Notes under the pieces: generated by a model | The model's input: only the letters and a program-made list of their open reading frames with translations | The model's database searches: none | Told to the model about the DNA's origin: nothing | Position numbers and translations under genes: made by a program | Shown: positions 53,226 to 62,092 of the stretch, one piece after another | Position numbering within the stretch: position 1 is the first letter of the stretch | How the letters are laid out: each line of letters starts with the position of its first letter | Source of the DNA: Sva-07 sp963716095 | GTDB taxonomy: Bacteria > Actinomycetota > Acidimicrobiia > Acidimicrobiales > Ilumatobacteraceae | DNA: 64,000 bases | Direction: 5' to 3' | Assembly: GCA_963716095.1 (NCBI GenBank) | Contig: CAVQSV010000023.1 | Span: forward strand, 62,001-126,000

Positions 53226-55781
53226 GTGCGCGTCGGTCGGGTAGCAATCACTGGGTTGCTACTGCTCGCTGCGTGCTCGCCGGGCGAGGGCCCCGAGTCG
53301 ATTCCGCTGCCGACGTCGCCGGACACGACCACCACGACGACCACCACGACCACCACCACCACGACCACGCTGGTGCCGCCCCGCTACGAGGCGACGATCC
53401 GACGCACCACCGACGGCGTGCCGCACATCACCGGTGATCGCACCGAGGACGTCGCCTACGGACAGGGGTGGGTCACCGGCGAAGACCACGGCTGCACGCT
53501 GAGCGATCAGATCCTGAAGGTGACGAGCACCCGGGCAGCTGCGATCGGGCCCGGCGGGGAGGGAGAGAACATCGACAGCGACTTCGCGTGGAAGGCGATC
53601 GGCCTGACCGAGATCGCCGCCGCCGACTGGGAAACCGCTTCTGACGAGGTCGTCGAACAGATCGAAGCGTTCACCGCAGGTTGGAACGACCAGCTCAGCG
53701 ATGTCGGAGGCGAACGGCTCACCGGCTGGTGCGCCGGCGCCGAGTGGGTCCGACCGATCACCCCGGTGGAGGTCTACACCTACGCCCGGTCGATCACCCT
53801 GCAGGCGAGCAGTGGCGCCATCATCGACTTCATCGGCACGGCGCAGCCACCCACCACCGAGCCCGTCGGTCTTCGTCAACCGGGGGTCGACGAGCGTCGA
53901 TCGATCGATCTCGACGTGTTCGCCGGAGCGGATCTCGGCATGCGAGACGACGCCGGACTCGCCAGCAACGGCTGGGCGATCGGTGAGGACCGTGTCGCCG
54001 GCGGCGAGGGCGGCGTCCTCCTCGCGAACCCACACTTCCCGTGGGAGGGCGAGCTGCGGTTCACCGAAGTGCAGCTGACCGTCCCGGGCGAGATCGACGT
54101 CTACGGCGCCAACCTCCTCGGCCTGCCGGGGATCGGCATCGGGTTCACCGAGGGCGTCGCGTGGACCCACACGGTGTCGTCGGGCAAACGGATGACCGGC
54201 TACAACCTCACGCTCGACCCGGCCTCGCCGACGTCGTACCTCGTCGACGGCCAGCCGGTGCCGATGACCTCGACCGACGCATCGATCGACATCCTGCGGC
54301 CCGATGGCACCGTCGACACCGAGACCCGCACCCTGTGGTCGAGCGAGTACGGGCCGATCATCGACTTCCCCGGCATCGGTTGGACGAACACCAACGTGCT
54401 GTCGTACCGCGACGCGAACATCGACAACAACGAGTTCGTCGAGCAGTACACACGAATGCCCGAGATCCAGAGCATCGCCGACCTCCAGGCACTCACCGCC
54501 GAGTACCAGGGAGTGCCGCTGTACAACACCGTGGCGGTCGGCGACGACGGCACCACCTGGTACGCCGACACCTCGGCCACCCCGAACCTGAGTGCCGAGG
54601 CCGAGCAGGCGTACCTGGGTGCGTTGTTCACCGATCCGCTCACACAGCTCGCCTACGACCAGGGATTCGTACTGCTCGACGGCTCCGACAGCCGGTTCCG
54701 ATGGGAAGCGGTACCGGGAGCTCGCGACCCCGGACTGGTCCCGTTCGCCGGCATGCCGATGGTGCAACGAAACGACTACGTCTTCAACGCCAACGACAGC
54801 TTCTGGGTGCCGAGCAACGAGTTCACCCTCGACGGCGCGTTCTCGATCCTCCACGGCGAACAGAACTCGCCGCTCTCGATGCGGACGCGTCAGAACGCAG
54901 CGGTGCTCAGCGACAGCAACGCTGCGGGACTGGCCGGAGCCGACGGGCTCTTCGACTCCGAAGAGGTCCGCACCGCGGCGTTCGAGAACAGCGGTCGGAC
55001 CGCCGTGCTCCTTCGCGACGCGGCAGTCGCGGCGTGTCGGGCAACCCCCGCGGTCGAGGTCGGTGAGTTGACCACCACCGACGGCACGGTGAGCCTCGCA
55101 GCGGCGTCGGTCGATCTCACCGCAGCGTGCGATGTCCTCGCGAACTGGGACGGCGTGTACGACCTCGACCGCTCGGGCCCGATGATCTGGCGCGAAACGA
55201 TCGGCCGATTCGACGCCAACGACTTCGGCACCGCTGGTGTGCTCTTCGAGGACGCATTCGACCCGGCCCGGCCCACCTCGACGCCGTCGGTACCGGCTGC
55301 CGACCAGACGCCGATGCTGCAGGCGATGGCCCGAGCGGTCCAGACGATCACCGCGGCCGGCTTCGAACTCGACACCACCCTCGGCGCGTCGCAGTTCACG
55401 GAGCGATCCGAGAACCGTGTCCCCATCCACGGCGGCACGAACCTCGACGGTGTCACCAACGTCGTCTCGTGGAGCGGGCGGTCCTCGTCGAGCGAACCAG
55501 CACCCGAACGTGGCGAGGCAGTAGCGGTCGGGAGCTCGCTGCGTGGCGAGGGATACCTGGTCAACTACGGCACCAGCTTCGTGATGACGGTCGACTACAC
55601 CGGCGACGAGGTCCAGGCCTGGGCGCTGCTCGTGTACGGCCAGACCGGCGACCGCACGTCGCCGTTGTTCGAGACCCAGATGGTCTCCTTCAGCGAGAAG
55701 CAGTGGCGGCAGGTCGCGTTCACCGACGAACAGATCGAGGCCGACCCCGAGCTGCGCACCTACACCGTCCTCGGGCGCTGA
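53226..55781 (+). CDS. Penicillin-acylase-family Ntn-hydrolase lipoprotein
   Basis: An 851-residue exported protein. A lipobox signal (LLLLAAC) is followed by a run of about fifteen Thr, a wall-spanning linker. The acylase domain is autoprocessed: the beta-chain Ser247 lies in LASNGWAIGEDR, like the SNxW motif of penicillin and AHL acylases. The alpha chain upstream includes YGQGWVTGEDHGC. It would cleave an amide bond in an exported environment; the substrate (acyl-homoserine lactone, antibiotic or peptide) is unknown. Start GTG 53226. Confidence 0.85.
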   Translation: MRVGRVAITGLLLLAACSPGEGPESIPLPTSPDTTTTTTTTTTTTTTTLVPPRYEATIRRTTDGVPHITGDRTEDVAYGQGWVTGEDHGCTLSDQILKVTSTRAAAIGPGGEGENIDSDFAWKAIGLTEIAAADWETASDEVVEQIEAFTAGWNDQLSDVGGERLTGWCAGAEWVRPITPVEVYTYARSITLQASSGAIIDFIGTAQPPTTEPVGLRQPGVDERRSIDLDVFAGADLGMRDDAGLASNGWAIGEDRVAGGEGGVLLANPHFPWEGELRFTEVQLTVPGEIDVYGANLLGLPGIGIGFTEGVAWTHTVSSGKRMTGYNLTLDPASPTSYLVDGQPVPMTSTDASIDILRPDGTVDTETRTLWSSEYGPIIDFPGIGWTNTNVLSYRDANIDNNEFVEQYTRMPEIQSIADLQALTAEYQGVPLYNTVAVGDDGTTWYADTSATPNLSAEAEQAYLGALFTDPLTQLAYDQGFVLLDGSDSRFRWEAVPGARDPGLVPFAGMPMVQRNDYVFNANDSFWVPSNEFTLDGAFSILHGEQNSPLSMRTRQNAAVLSDSNAAGLAGADGLFDSEEVRTAAFENSGRTAVLLRDAAVAACRATPAVEVGELTTTDGTVSLAAASVDLTAACDVLANWDGVYDLDRSGPMIWRETIGRFDANDFGTAGVLFEDAFDPARPTSTPSVPAADQTPMLQAMARAVQTITAAGFELDTTLGASQFTERSENRVPIHGGTNLDGVTNVVSWSGRSSSSEPAPERGEAVAVGSSLRGEGYLVNYGTSFVMTVDYTGDEVQAWALLVYGQTGDRTSPLFETQMVSFSEKQWRQVAFTDEQIEADPELRTYTVLGR

Positions 55782-55827
55782 TGTGACGACGGGTGCAACG
55801 ATCGGTGTCTGACACCAATCGTCACAT
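55781..55827. repeat. Nested palindrome after the acylase gene
   Basis: ATGTGACGA (55781-55789) pairs with TCGTCACAT (55819-55827), and within it GGTGTCTGACACC is a perfect 13-base palindrome. It follows the acylase stop at once and may be its terminator or a REP-like element. Confidence 0.7.
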
Positions 55828-55836
55828 GGCGCGGCA

Positions 55837-55875
55837 GTTCACACGCCGTTCACAATCGGGCAACGACTCGGCAAC
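55837..55875 (+). promoter_or_regulatory. Four 11-base-spaced half-sites, possible GlnR operator
   Basis: GTTCAC (55837), GTTCAC (55848), GGCAAC (55859) and GGCAAC (55870) start exactly 11 bases apart, about 100-140 bases before the GSII start. The 11-base phasing matches the structure of GlnR binding sites in actinobacteria, where GTnAC and GaAAC half-sites alternate. The half-sites are only approximate matches. A GlnR-type regulator gene is 2.5 kb downstream. Confidence 0.5.
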
Positions 55876-55975
55876 TCGACGCTGCGACGATGCCGCCTGC
55901 CATCGGGAGACACCGCCGCCGAACATCTAGGTTGGGTCCCCTGTACCCCCGAACACTGGACGGAATGAGGACACT

Positions 55976-56980
55976 GTGGTTTACAAGGCTGAATACATCT
56001 GGATCGACGGCACGGCGCCAACTGCGAAGTTGCGCTCGAAGACCAAGGTCCTCCAAGACGGCGCGGAGCTGCCCATCTGGGGCTTCGACGGCTCGAGCAC
56101 GAATCAGGCCACCGGCGACAAGAGCGACTGCGTACTCAAGCCGGTCGCCACGTACCCGGACCCGATCCGTGGTGGCGACGACGTGCTGGTGATGTGCGAG
56201 GTCATGCTCGTCAACGGCAAGCCGCACCCTTCCAACACCCGTGCGGCGGCTGCCCGCACCGCCAAGAAGTACAAGAAGCACGAGCCGTTGTTCGGCATCG
56301 AGCAGGAGTTCACCCTGATGAAGGACGGGCGCCCGTACGGCTTCCCGCCCGCCGGCTACCCCGAGCCGCAGGGCGGCTACTACTGCGGCGTCGGCGAAGA
56401 CGAGATCCACGGTCGCCCCCTGGTCGAGGATCACCTCGAAGCCTGCCTCTCCGCCGGCCTGTCGATCTCGGGCATCAACGCCGAGGTCATGCCCGGGCAG
56501 TGGGAGTTCCAGGTGGGCCCAGCCGGTCTGCTCGAGGTGGCCGACCAGCTGTGGATCGCACGCTGGTTGCTCTACCGGTTGGGTGAGGACTACGGCATCG
56601 CCGTCACCATCGACGCCAAGCCCGCCAAGGGCGACTGGAACGGCGCCGGCGCTCACACCAACTTCTCCACCAAGGAGATGCGCGAGGACGGCGGCTACAA
56701 GTACATCGAAGCCGGCTGCAAGGCACTCGGCCAGAAGGCTGCGCTGCACATCGAGAACTACGGCGTCGGCGTCGAGGATCGCCTCACCGGCGCCCACGAG
56801 ACCCAGCGCTTCGACCAGTTCAGCTACGGGGTGTCCGACCGTGGCGCCTCGATCCGCATTCCGTGGCAGGTCGCCGTCGACAAGAAGGGCTACCTCGAAG
56901 ACCGTCGCCCGAACGCCAACATCGACCCGTACATCGTGGCCCGCCTGATGGTGGACACGGTCTGCGGTGCGATGAAGTGA
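55976..56980 (+). CDS. Glutamine synthetase type II (GSII)
   Basis: A 334-residue eukaryotic-type glutamine synthetase, making glutamine from glutamate, ammonia and ATP. Marks are ELPIWGFDGSSTNQA, GIEQEFTLM with the metal Glu residues, GINAEVMPGQWEFQVGP, and AGAHTNFST. It lacks the adenylylation site of GSI. GTG 55976 has GAGGA seven bases before. It stands directly before a type I enzyme and a GlnR-like gene, an unusual pairing. A hairpin follows its stop. Confidence 0.94.
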   Translation: MVYKAEYIWIDGTAPTAKLRSKTKVLQDGAELPIWGFDGSSTNQATGDKSDCVLKPVATYPDPIRGGDDVLVMCEVMLVNGKPHPSNTRAAAARTAKKYKKHEPLFGIEQEFTLMKDGRPYGFPPAGYPEPQGGYYCGVGEDEIHGRPLVEDHLEACLSAGLSISGINAEVMPGQWEFQVGPAGLLEVADQLWIARWLLYRLGEDYGIAVTIDAKPAKGDWNGAGAHTNFSTKEMREDGGYKYIEAGCKALGQKAALHIENYGVGVEDRLTGAHETQRFDQFSYGVSDRGASIRIPWQVAVDKKGYLEDRRPNANIDPYIVARLMVDTVCGAMK

Positions 56981-57006
56981 CCCCTACGGATCACTGATCT
57001 GTCAGC

Positions 57007-57035
57007 ACAGGGCGGGGGCTTCGGCTCCCGCCCTG
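57007..57035 (+). terminator. Hairpin terminator between GSII and GSI
   Basis: ACAGGGCGGGGGC, a TTCG loop and GCTCCCGCCCTGT form a 13-base stem with one G-T pair. It lies 26 bases after the GSII stop, and CGCTTTCC follows. A good candidate for a rho-independent terminator, though the T-run is short. Confidence 0.78.
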
Positions 57036-57070
57036 TCGCTTTCCTGGCCGAATCCCGTCAGAATCGAGGA

Positions 57071-58417
57071 ATGACCGACATGCGCGAGCAACAGCGCGAC
57101 TACGTACTGCGCAGCGTCGAAGAGCGCGGGGTCCGCCTCGTACGGCTCTGGTTCACCGACGTCCTCGGCACCCTCAAGAGCCTGGCGATCTCGCCGGCCG
57201 AGCTCGAGAACGCACTCGAGGACGGGATGACGTTCGACGGTTCGTCGATCGACGGCTTCTCGCGGGTACAAGAAGCCGACGTGCTGGCGATGCCCGACGC
57301 CGACACGTTCGAGCTGCTGCCGTGGGGCGACCCCAAGGTTCCCGAGGCACGGATCTTCTGCGACATCCACCATCTCGACGGCACGCCATTCGAGGGCGAT
57401 CCCCGCCAGGTGCTCCGCCGACACGTCCAGGAGGCTCACGACGAAGGGCTCACCTTCTACGTCGCTCCCGACGCCGAGTTCTTCTACTTCGAGCCGCTCG
57501 TTCCCGGTCAGCCGCCGGTGCCGATCGACCAGGGCGGCTATTTCGACCTCACGACGAGCGACGTCACCGGCGAGCTCCGCAAGACGACGATCCGCACCCT
57601 CGAAGCGCTCGGCATCCCGGTCGAGTACAGCTTCCACGAAGACGCTCCTGGCCAGCAGGAGATCGACCTGCGCCACACCGATGCGCTCACGATGGCCGAC
57701 AGCATGATGACCTTCCGCCTCGCCGTGCGCGAGGTGGCCTCGCACCACGACGTGCACGCGACGTTCATGCCCAAGCCGCTCGAAGGGGTGCAGGGATCGG
57801 GGATGCACGTCCACCTGTCGCTGTTCCGCGGCGACGACAACGCGTTCCACGATGCCGACGACGCCTACCGCCTGTCGCCGACGGCGAAGGCCTTCATGGC
57901 CGGCATGTTGCATCACGCCGCCGAGATCACTGCGGTCACCAACCAGACGGTCAACAGCTACAAGCGGCTGGTGCCGGGCTTCGAAGCGCCGGTCCACATC
58001 AGCTGGGCGCGCAACAATCGCAGCGGGCTGATCCGGGTTCCGATCCCGAAGCGCAACAACCCCATGGCCACTCGTATCGAGTACCGCTCGCCCGATCCGG
58101 CATGCAATCCGTACCTGGCGTTCAGCTTGATGCTCGCGGCCGGCATGCGAGGGGTACGCGAGGGATACGAACTGCCTGACGAGGCCGACGCCAACCTGTT
58201 CGAGATCGGTGACGACGTGCTCACCGAACTCGGCATCCGTCAGCTTCCCCAGTCGCTCAACGACGCGCTCGTCGTGATGGAGAACTCGACGCTCGTGCGC
58301 GAGGCGCTCGGTGAGCACATCTTCGAATGGTTCCTCCGCAACAAGCGCAGCGAATGGCGTGCCTACAAGACCCAGGTCACCCCGTTCGAACGAGATCGCT
58401 ACCTCGGGACGCTGTGA
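57071..58417 (+). CDS. glnA: Glutamine synthetase type I, GlnA family
   Basis: A 448-residue class I glutamine synthetase. It has MTFDGSSIDGFSRVQEADV, PDAEFFYFE with the metal Glu, GSGMHVHLSL, and NNRSGLIRVP near the active site. The short length puts it in the GSI-alpha group. The C-terminal part shows no clear adenylylation Tyr, so covalent control is doubtful. It is followed with a near overlap by the GlnR-like gene. Confidence 0.94.
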   Translation: MTDMREQQRDYVLRSVEERGVRLVRLWFTDVLGTLKSLAISPAELENALEDGMTFDGSSIDGFSRVQEADVLAMPDADTFELLPWGDPKVPEARIFCDIHHLDGTPFEGDPRQVLRRHVQEAHDEGLTFYVAPDAEFFYFEPLVPGQPPVPIDQGGYFDLTTSDVTGELRKTTIRTLEALGIPVEYSFHEDAPGQQEIDLRHTDALTMADSMMTFRLAVREVASHHDVHATFMPKPLEGVQGSGMHVHLSLFRGDDNAFHDADDAYRLSPTAKAFMAGMLHHAAEITAVTNQTVNSYKRLVPGFEAPVHISWARNNRSGLIRVPIPKRNNPMATRIEYRSPDPACNPYLAFSLMLAAGMRGVREGYELPDEADANLFEIGDDVLTELGIRQLPQSLNDALVVMENSTLVREALGEHIFEWFLRNKRSEWRAYKTQVTPFERDRYLGTL

Positions 58418-58419
58418 TC

Positions 58420-59106
58420 ATGGCAGCGCGCGAGTCGATGTTGGCGGTCGTTGCCGACCCCGTGTCGCCCGAACTCGCGCGCACCCTCGACCTTGCCGGC
58501 TACTCGTGGAAGACCACCTCGGGGGTCGACGACGCCGGCGAACCCGCTGGAGGGTGGTCGGGGGCGATCGTCGACATCGCCGGCAACGCCGAAGGCGGGT
58601 GGGCATTCCTCCGCGGGATCCGCAAGGGTGGCGATCGTGCCACCCCGGTGCTGCTGCTGGTGGGAGGCGCTCAGCTCGGCGAACTCGAACACCGCGACGA
58701 GTTCTTCGACGATTTCTGTCTCACACCGTTCCATCCCGCCGAACTCGAGGCGCGACTGCGACACCTGATGGTGGCTGACGTCGACCTGCACCGGGCCGAG
58801 TTGGTCGAGTACGGCGAGCTCACGCTGAACCTCGAGACCTATCAGGCCGCGATCTCCGGCCGGCCGCTCGACATGACCTACATGGAATACGAACTGCTCA
58901 AGTTCCTCGCACAGAACCCCGGCAAGGTGTTCACCCGCGAGATGCTGCTGAGCCGTGTGTGGGGCTACGAGTACTACGGCGGCGCCCGAACGGTCGATGT
59001 CCACGTGCGTCGCCTGCGCGCCAAGCTCGGCGAGGAGCACGCCAACCTGATCCAGACCGTGCGCTCCGTCGGCTACCGCTTCGGCCAGTCCCGCTGGGAC
59101 AGCTGA
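58420..59106 (+). CDS. glnR: GlnR-type nitrogen regulator, OmpR family
   Basis: A 228-residue OmpR-like regulator. The receiver domain is degenerate: the Asp in AIVDIAGN is present, but the conserved Lys of the active site is Thr (FCLTPFHPAE), as expected for atypical GlnR receivers. The DNA-binding winged helix has DMTYMEYELLKFLAQNPGKVFTREML, WGYEYYGGARTVDVHVRRLRAKLG and SVGYRF. It ends the GSII-GSI cluster with the GTG 58414 / ATG 58420 start overlapping or abutting the glnA stop. It probably controls the candidate sites upstream of GSII. Confidence 0.85.
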   Translation: MAARESMLAVVADPVSPELARTLDLAGYSWKTTSGVDDAGEPAGGWSGAIVDIAGNAEGGWAFLRGIRKGGDRATPVLLLVGGAQLGELEHRDEFFDDFCLTPFHPAELEARLRHLMVADVDLHRAELVEYGELTLNLETYQAAISGRPLDMTYMEYELLKFLAQNPGKVFTREMLLSRVWGYEYYGGARTVDVHVRRLRAKLGEEHANLIQTVRSVGYRFGQSRWDS

Positions 59107-59175
59107 CACCCCCACGTTCGTGTTGCATTGCCGGTGGTGCGGGCCACCGAAATCGCGAACTGAACGTGAACGTGG

Positions 59176-59874
59176 CTAGCGGTCGAGGAAGGCTCGGACC
59201 GTGTCGGTGACGACGAATGCGAACACGTCGGCACCATCGGTGGTGGGATGTACGCCGTCACCGGTCAGCACACCCTCGCCTTCGGCGAACGCCGTCCACG
59301 GCGCGATCACACTGTCGCCGCGACGTTCGACGCGATCACGGATGATCGAGTTCAGCGAATCGGCCTGCTCGGCCCGGTCGCGGAAGTAGGTGTCGACCCA
59401 GACCACTGCGGCCTCGTCGGGGATCGCCCCGAGGATCTCGTTGACCGCCGCTGCCATGTCCTCGGGACCGGCGTACTGCCCGACATCGTTCGTGCCGAGG
59501 GCGATCACCCACACCTCGTCGGCATGGTCGCCGTCGCCGTTGGCCGCCAGGAACTCGACGATCGACGCACCGCTCGGATTCTCCGGTCCGGACACCGCCA
59601 TCCGTTTGCCGTTCTGCGCCTCGATCAGCCTCTCGAGGCCGAGCAGTTCGTAGCGCTCGTCGAGATCCGGCGTCGCTCCCCGCGTGATCGAGTCACCGAC
59701 CATCACGACGCTGTCGATGTCGACAGCTCCGTCGGCAAGGTCGTCTGCAGCACCGCTGATCGCCGCCGGATCACCCGACACCTCGATCGCCGGCCGTGGC
59801 ACCTGATCGCTGTTCGACACGCCGCTGACGGCGTCGCAGCTCGACACGACGAGGGCAGCGGCGGCCAACAGCAA
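59176..59874 (-). CDS. SGNH/GDSL hydrolase lipoprotein, signal peptide probably interrupted
   Basis: A roughly 230-residue exported esterase-like protein. GDSITRG is the nucleophile block, GTNDVG has block III, and DGVHPTTDG supplies the catalytic Asp and His. The N-terminus begins inside a lipobox signal (LLAAAALVVSSC). A run of six G at 59905-59910 (C on the gene strand) splits it from an in-frame GTG at 59917; one base less would give a complete signal peptide. Substrate unknown. Confidence 0.74.
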   Translation of the reverse strand: MLLAAAALVVSSCDAVSGVSNSDQVPRPAIEVSGDPAAISGAADDLADGAVDIDSVVMVGDSITRGATPDLDERYELLGLERLIEAQNGKRMAVSGPENPSGASIVEFLAANGDGDHADEVWVIALGTNDVGQYAGPEDMAAAVNEILGAIPDEAAVVWVDTYFRDRAEQADSLNSIIRDRVERRGDSVIAPWTAFAEGEGVLTGDGVHPTTDGADVFAFVVTDTVRAFLDR

Positions 59875-59953
59875 CGCGCTGATCGACGGCGATCGTGCGT
59901 GATCGGGGGGATCTCACCACCACAGTCTGCTCAACGCAACGACCCGAGCGGTG

Positions 59954-61324
59954 TCACCCCGCCTGAATGCGCCGAGAGAGTCGGTCGTGAGCCGTCAGCA
60001 TCTCGTCCACCCGCCCCGACACCAGGCACCCGTCACGTACCACCGCCCGGCCGTGCACGACCGTGTGCCGAGCTGCGACGGGGCCGCACCGCAGCCACGC
60101 CTCGACGGGATCGGCGATCGCTCCGGCAAACGAGGGCCCAGTGAGCGGCCAGACGGCGACGTCACCGACGGCACCCACCTCGAGTGTGCCGATCTCGCCG
60201 GTCCGACCGAGGCATCCCGCACCGCCGATCGTGGCCATCTCCAACGCCATCCGGGCCGTCCCGGCACCTGCACCGTCGCGGAGCTTGGCCAGCAGCATCG
60301 CCTGGCGTGCTTCGAGCCAGAGCGACGCGGCATCGGCCGACGACGAACCGTCGACACCGAGGCCGACGTGCACACCGGCCGCGCGGAGGTCGACCACCGG
60401 CGCGATGCCCGACGACAGGATCATGTTGCTCGAGGGACAGTGCGCAACGCCCACGCCGGCCGCCCCGAGCCGCTGGATCTCGTCGGGGTCGGGCCGCACA
60501 CAGTGGGCGACCCAGGTGCGATCGCTGCTCCAACCGGTCCGTTCGAGGTACTCCATCGGCCGACACCCGAACATGGCCACGCTGTACTCGTCGTCCTCGG
60601 CGTTCTCCGCGAAGTGGGTGTGCAAGCGCACATCGAGGCGCTCAGCCAGCTCGGCGGTGCGCACCATCAGCGACTCGGTGACACTGAACGGCGAGCACGG
60701 AGCGAGCGCCACGCGGGTCATCGCGCCGAACGAACGGTCGTGATGTCGGTGCACAGCGTCGTCGCACGCCGCAAGAATCTCGTCGTCGTCGGCGACGACA
60801 TCGTCCGGCGGCAGGCCGCCGTCCTTCTCCGACAGCGACATCGACCCGCGGGTCGGATGGAAGCGCACACCGAGGTCGCGTGCCGCGTCGATCTCGGCGG
60901 CGAGCAGGTCGCCCGAACCGCGCGGGTGGAGATACAGGTGATCGGTGGAGGTGGTGCAACCCGCCAGCGCCAGCTCGGCGAGACCCACCCACGCAGACAC
61001 GTGCACCGATTCGGCATCGAGCGCACGCCAGAGCGGGTACAACGACTGCAACCACCCGAACAGCGGCTTGTCGGTCATCGCCGGCAGTGCCCGGGTGAGG
61101 TTCTGGTACAGGTGGTGATGGGCGTTGACCAGGCCGGGCGTGACCAGGCAGTCGGTGGCGTCGAGCACTGTCGTGGCAGCGGGCGCCGCTCCGGTTCCGA
61201 CGCCACTGACGAAGCCGTCGGTGATGGCGACCCAGCCGTCGGCGACCTCGCGACGCGTCGCGTCGACCGTGGCGACGCAGCGAGCGTTGGCGACGACAAG
61301 ATCGGCGATCGGGCCAGCGGTCAC
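59954..61324 (-). CDS. 8-oxoguanine deaminase-like amidohydrolase
   Basis: A 456-residue metal-dependent deaminase of the AtzB/8-oxoguanine deaminase group. The zinc motif is NAHHHLYQNLTR near residue 68; DHLYLHPRG, HTHFAENAEDDE and the later GVGVAHCPSSNMILSSGIAP follow. GLGVDGSSSADAASLW carries the catalytic Asp. Members convert 8-oxoguanine to urate. It lies in the same operon as Tag, which favours the oxidised-base assignment over a triazine hydrolase. Confidence 0.82.
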   Translation of the reverse strand: MTAGPIADLVVANARCVATVDATRREVADGWVAITDGFVSGVGTGAAPAATTVLDATDCLVTPGLVNAHHHLYQNLTRALPAMTDKPLFGWLQSLYPLWRALDAESVHVSAWVGLAELALAGCTTSTDHLYLHPRGSGDLLAAEIDAARDLGVRFHPTRGSMSLSEKDGGLPPDDVVADDDEILAACDDAVHRHHDRSFGAMTRVALAPCSPFSVTESLMVRTAELAERLDVRLHTHFAENAEDDEYSVAMFGCRPMEYLERTGWSSDRTWVAHCVRPDPDEIQRLGAAGVGVAHCPSSNMILSSGIAPVVDLRAAGVHVGLGVDGSSSADAASLWLEARQAMLLAKLRDGAGAGTARMALEMATIGGAGCLGRTGEIGTLEVGAVGDVAVWPLTGPSFAGAIADPVEAWLRCGPVAARHTVVHGRAVVRDGCLVSGRVDEMLTAHDRLSRRIQAG

Positions 61325-61347
61325 GACAGGTCCCGGAGTCGATGCGC

Positions 61348-61503
61348 TCAGTCGGGAAGGTCGAGTAGTTCGCTGTCTTCGAAGCGATGACGGCCATCGC
61401 GGTAGAAGACTTCGCCGATGATCGCCGATGCGACAGCACCGCTCATGATCACCACGACGGGGATCAGGAGCAGAACGAGCACGATGGCGATGGCACCAGG
61501 CAT
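61348..61503 (-). CDS. Small membrane protein, 51 residues
   Basis: One hydrophobic helix, MPGAIAIVLVLLLIPVVV, then SGAVASAIIGEVFYRDG and an acidic tail ending ELLDLPD. It is flanked at 4 and 23 bases by Tag and the deaminase, so it belongs to the operon. No match known to me. Confidence 0.65.
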   Translation of the reverse strand: MPGAIAIVLVLLLIPVVVIMSGAVASAIIGEVFYRDGRHRFEDSELLDLPD

Positions 61504-61507
61504 GTGG

Positions 61508-62092
61508 TCAGGCTACTGCGCCGACCTGTTGGTGGCGAAAGCAGGTCGTGATGTGATCGTTGACCATGCCCGTGGCCTGCATGAACGCGTAACAGATCGT
61601 CGGGCCGACGAACGTGAAGCCGCGCCGCTTCAGGTCGCGGCTCATCGCCTGCGAGCGTTCGGTCTCGGCCGGCACGGATGCCATGTCCGGCCACGAGTTC
61701 ACGATCACCTCGCCATCGGTGAAGCTCCACAGGTGACCGGCAGGATCGTCGAGATCGAGCCACGCCTGGGCGTTGCGGATCGAGGCGGCCACCTTGGCCC
61801 GGTTGCGCACGATGCCGTCGTCGGCGAGGAGGCGTGCCACGTCGTCGTCGCCGTAGCGGGCGACAACAGCCGGATCGAAGCCGTCGTAGGCGCGTCGGTA
61901 CCCGTCGAGCTTGCGCAAGATGGTCGACCACGACAGACCCGCCTGCGCGCCTTCCAGGATCAAGAACTCGAACAACACCTGCGGGTCGCGTTGCGCAACG
62001 CCCCACACCTCGTCGTGGTAGCGAAGATAGGCGTCGCCGATGTTGCGGCCGCCGGTGAGTGCCCACTCACAACGGACGGGTGGTTCGCTCAC
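61508..62092 (-). CDS. tag: DNA-3-methyladenine glycosylase I
   Basis: A 194-residue Tag glycosylase removing 3-methyladenine from DNA. The zinc site starts with RCEWAL and ends with CYAFMQATGMVNDHITTCFRH, and YHDEVWGV is the substrate pocket. GTG 62092 overlaps the RidA stop as GTGA. No nearby AlkA. Confidence 0.93.
   Translation of the reverse strand: MSEPPVRCEWALTGGRNIGDAYLRYHDEVWGVAQRDPQVLFEFLILEGAQAGLSWSTILRKLDGYRRAYDGFDPAVVARYGDDDVARLLADDGIVRNRAKVAASIRNAQAWLDLDDPAGHLWSFTDGEVIVNSWPDMASVPAETERSQAMSRDLKRRGFTFVGPTICYAFMQATGMVNDHITTCFRHQQVGAVA

Noticed and set aside
53259..55430. A 723-residue minus-strand ORF
   Set aside because: Antisense to the acylase gene; Arg/Val/Asp-rich shadow composition.
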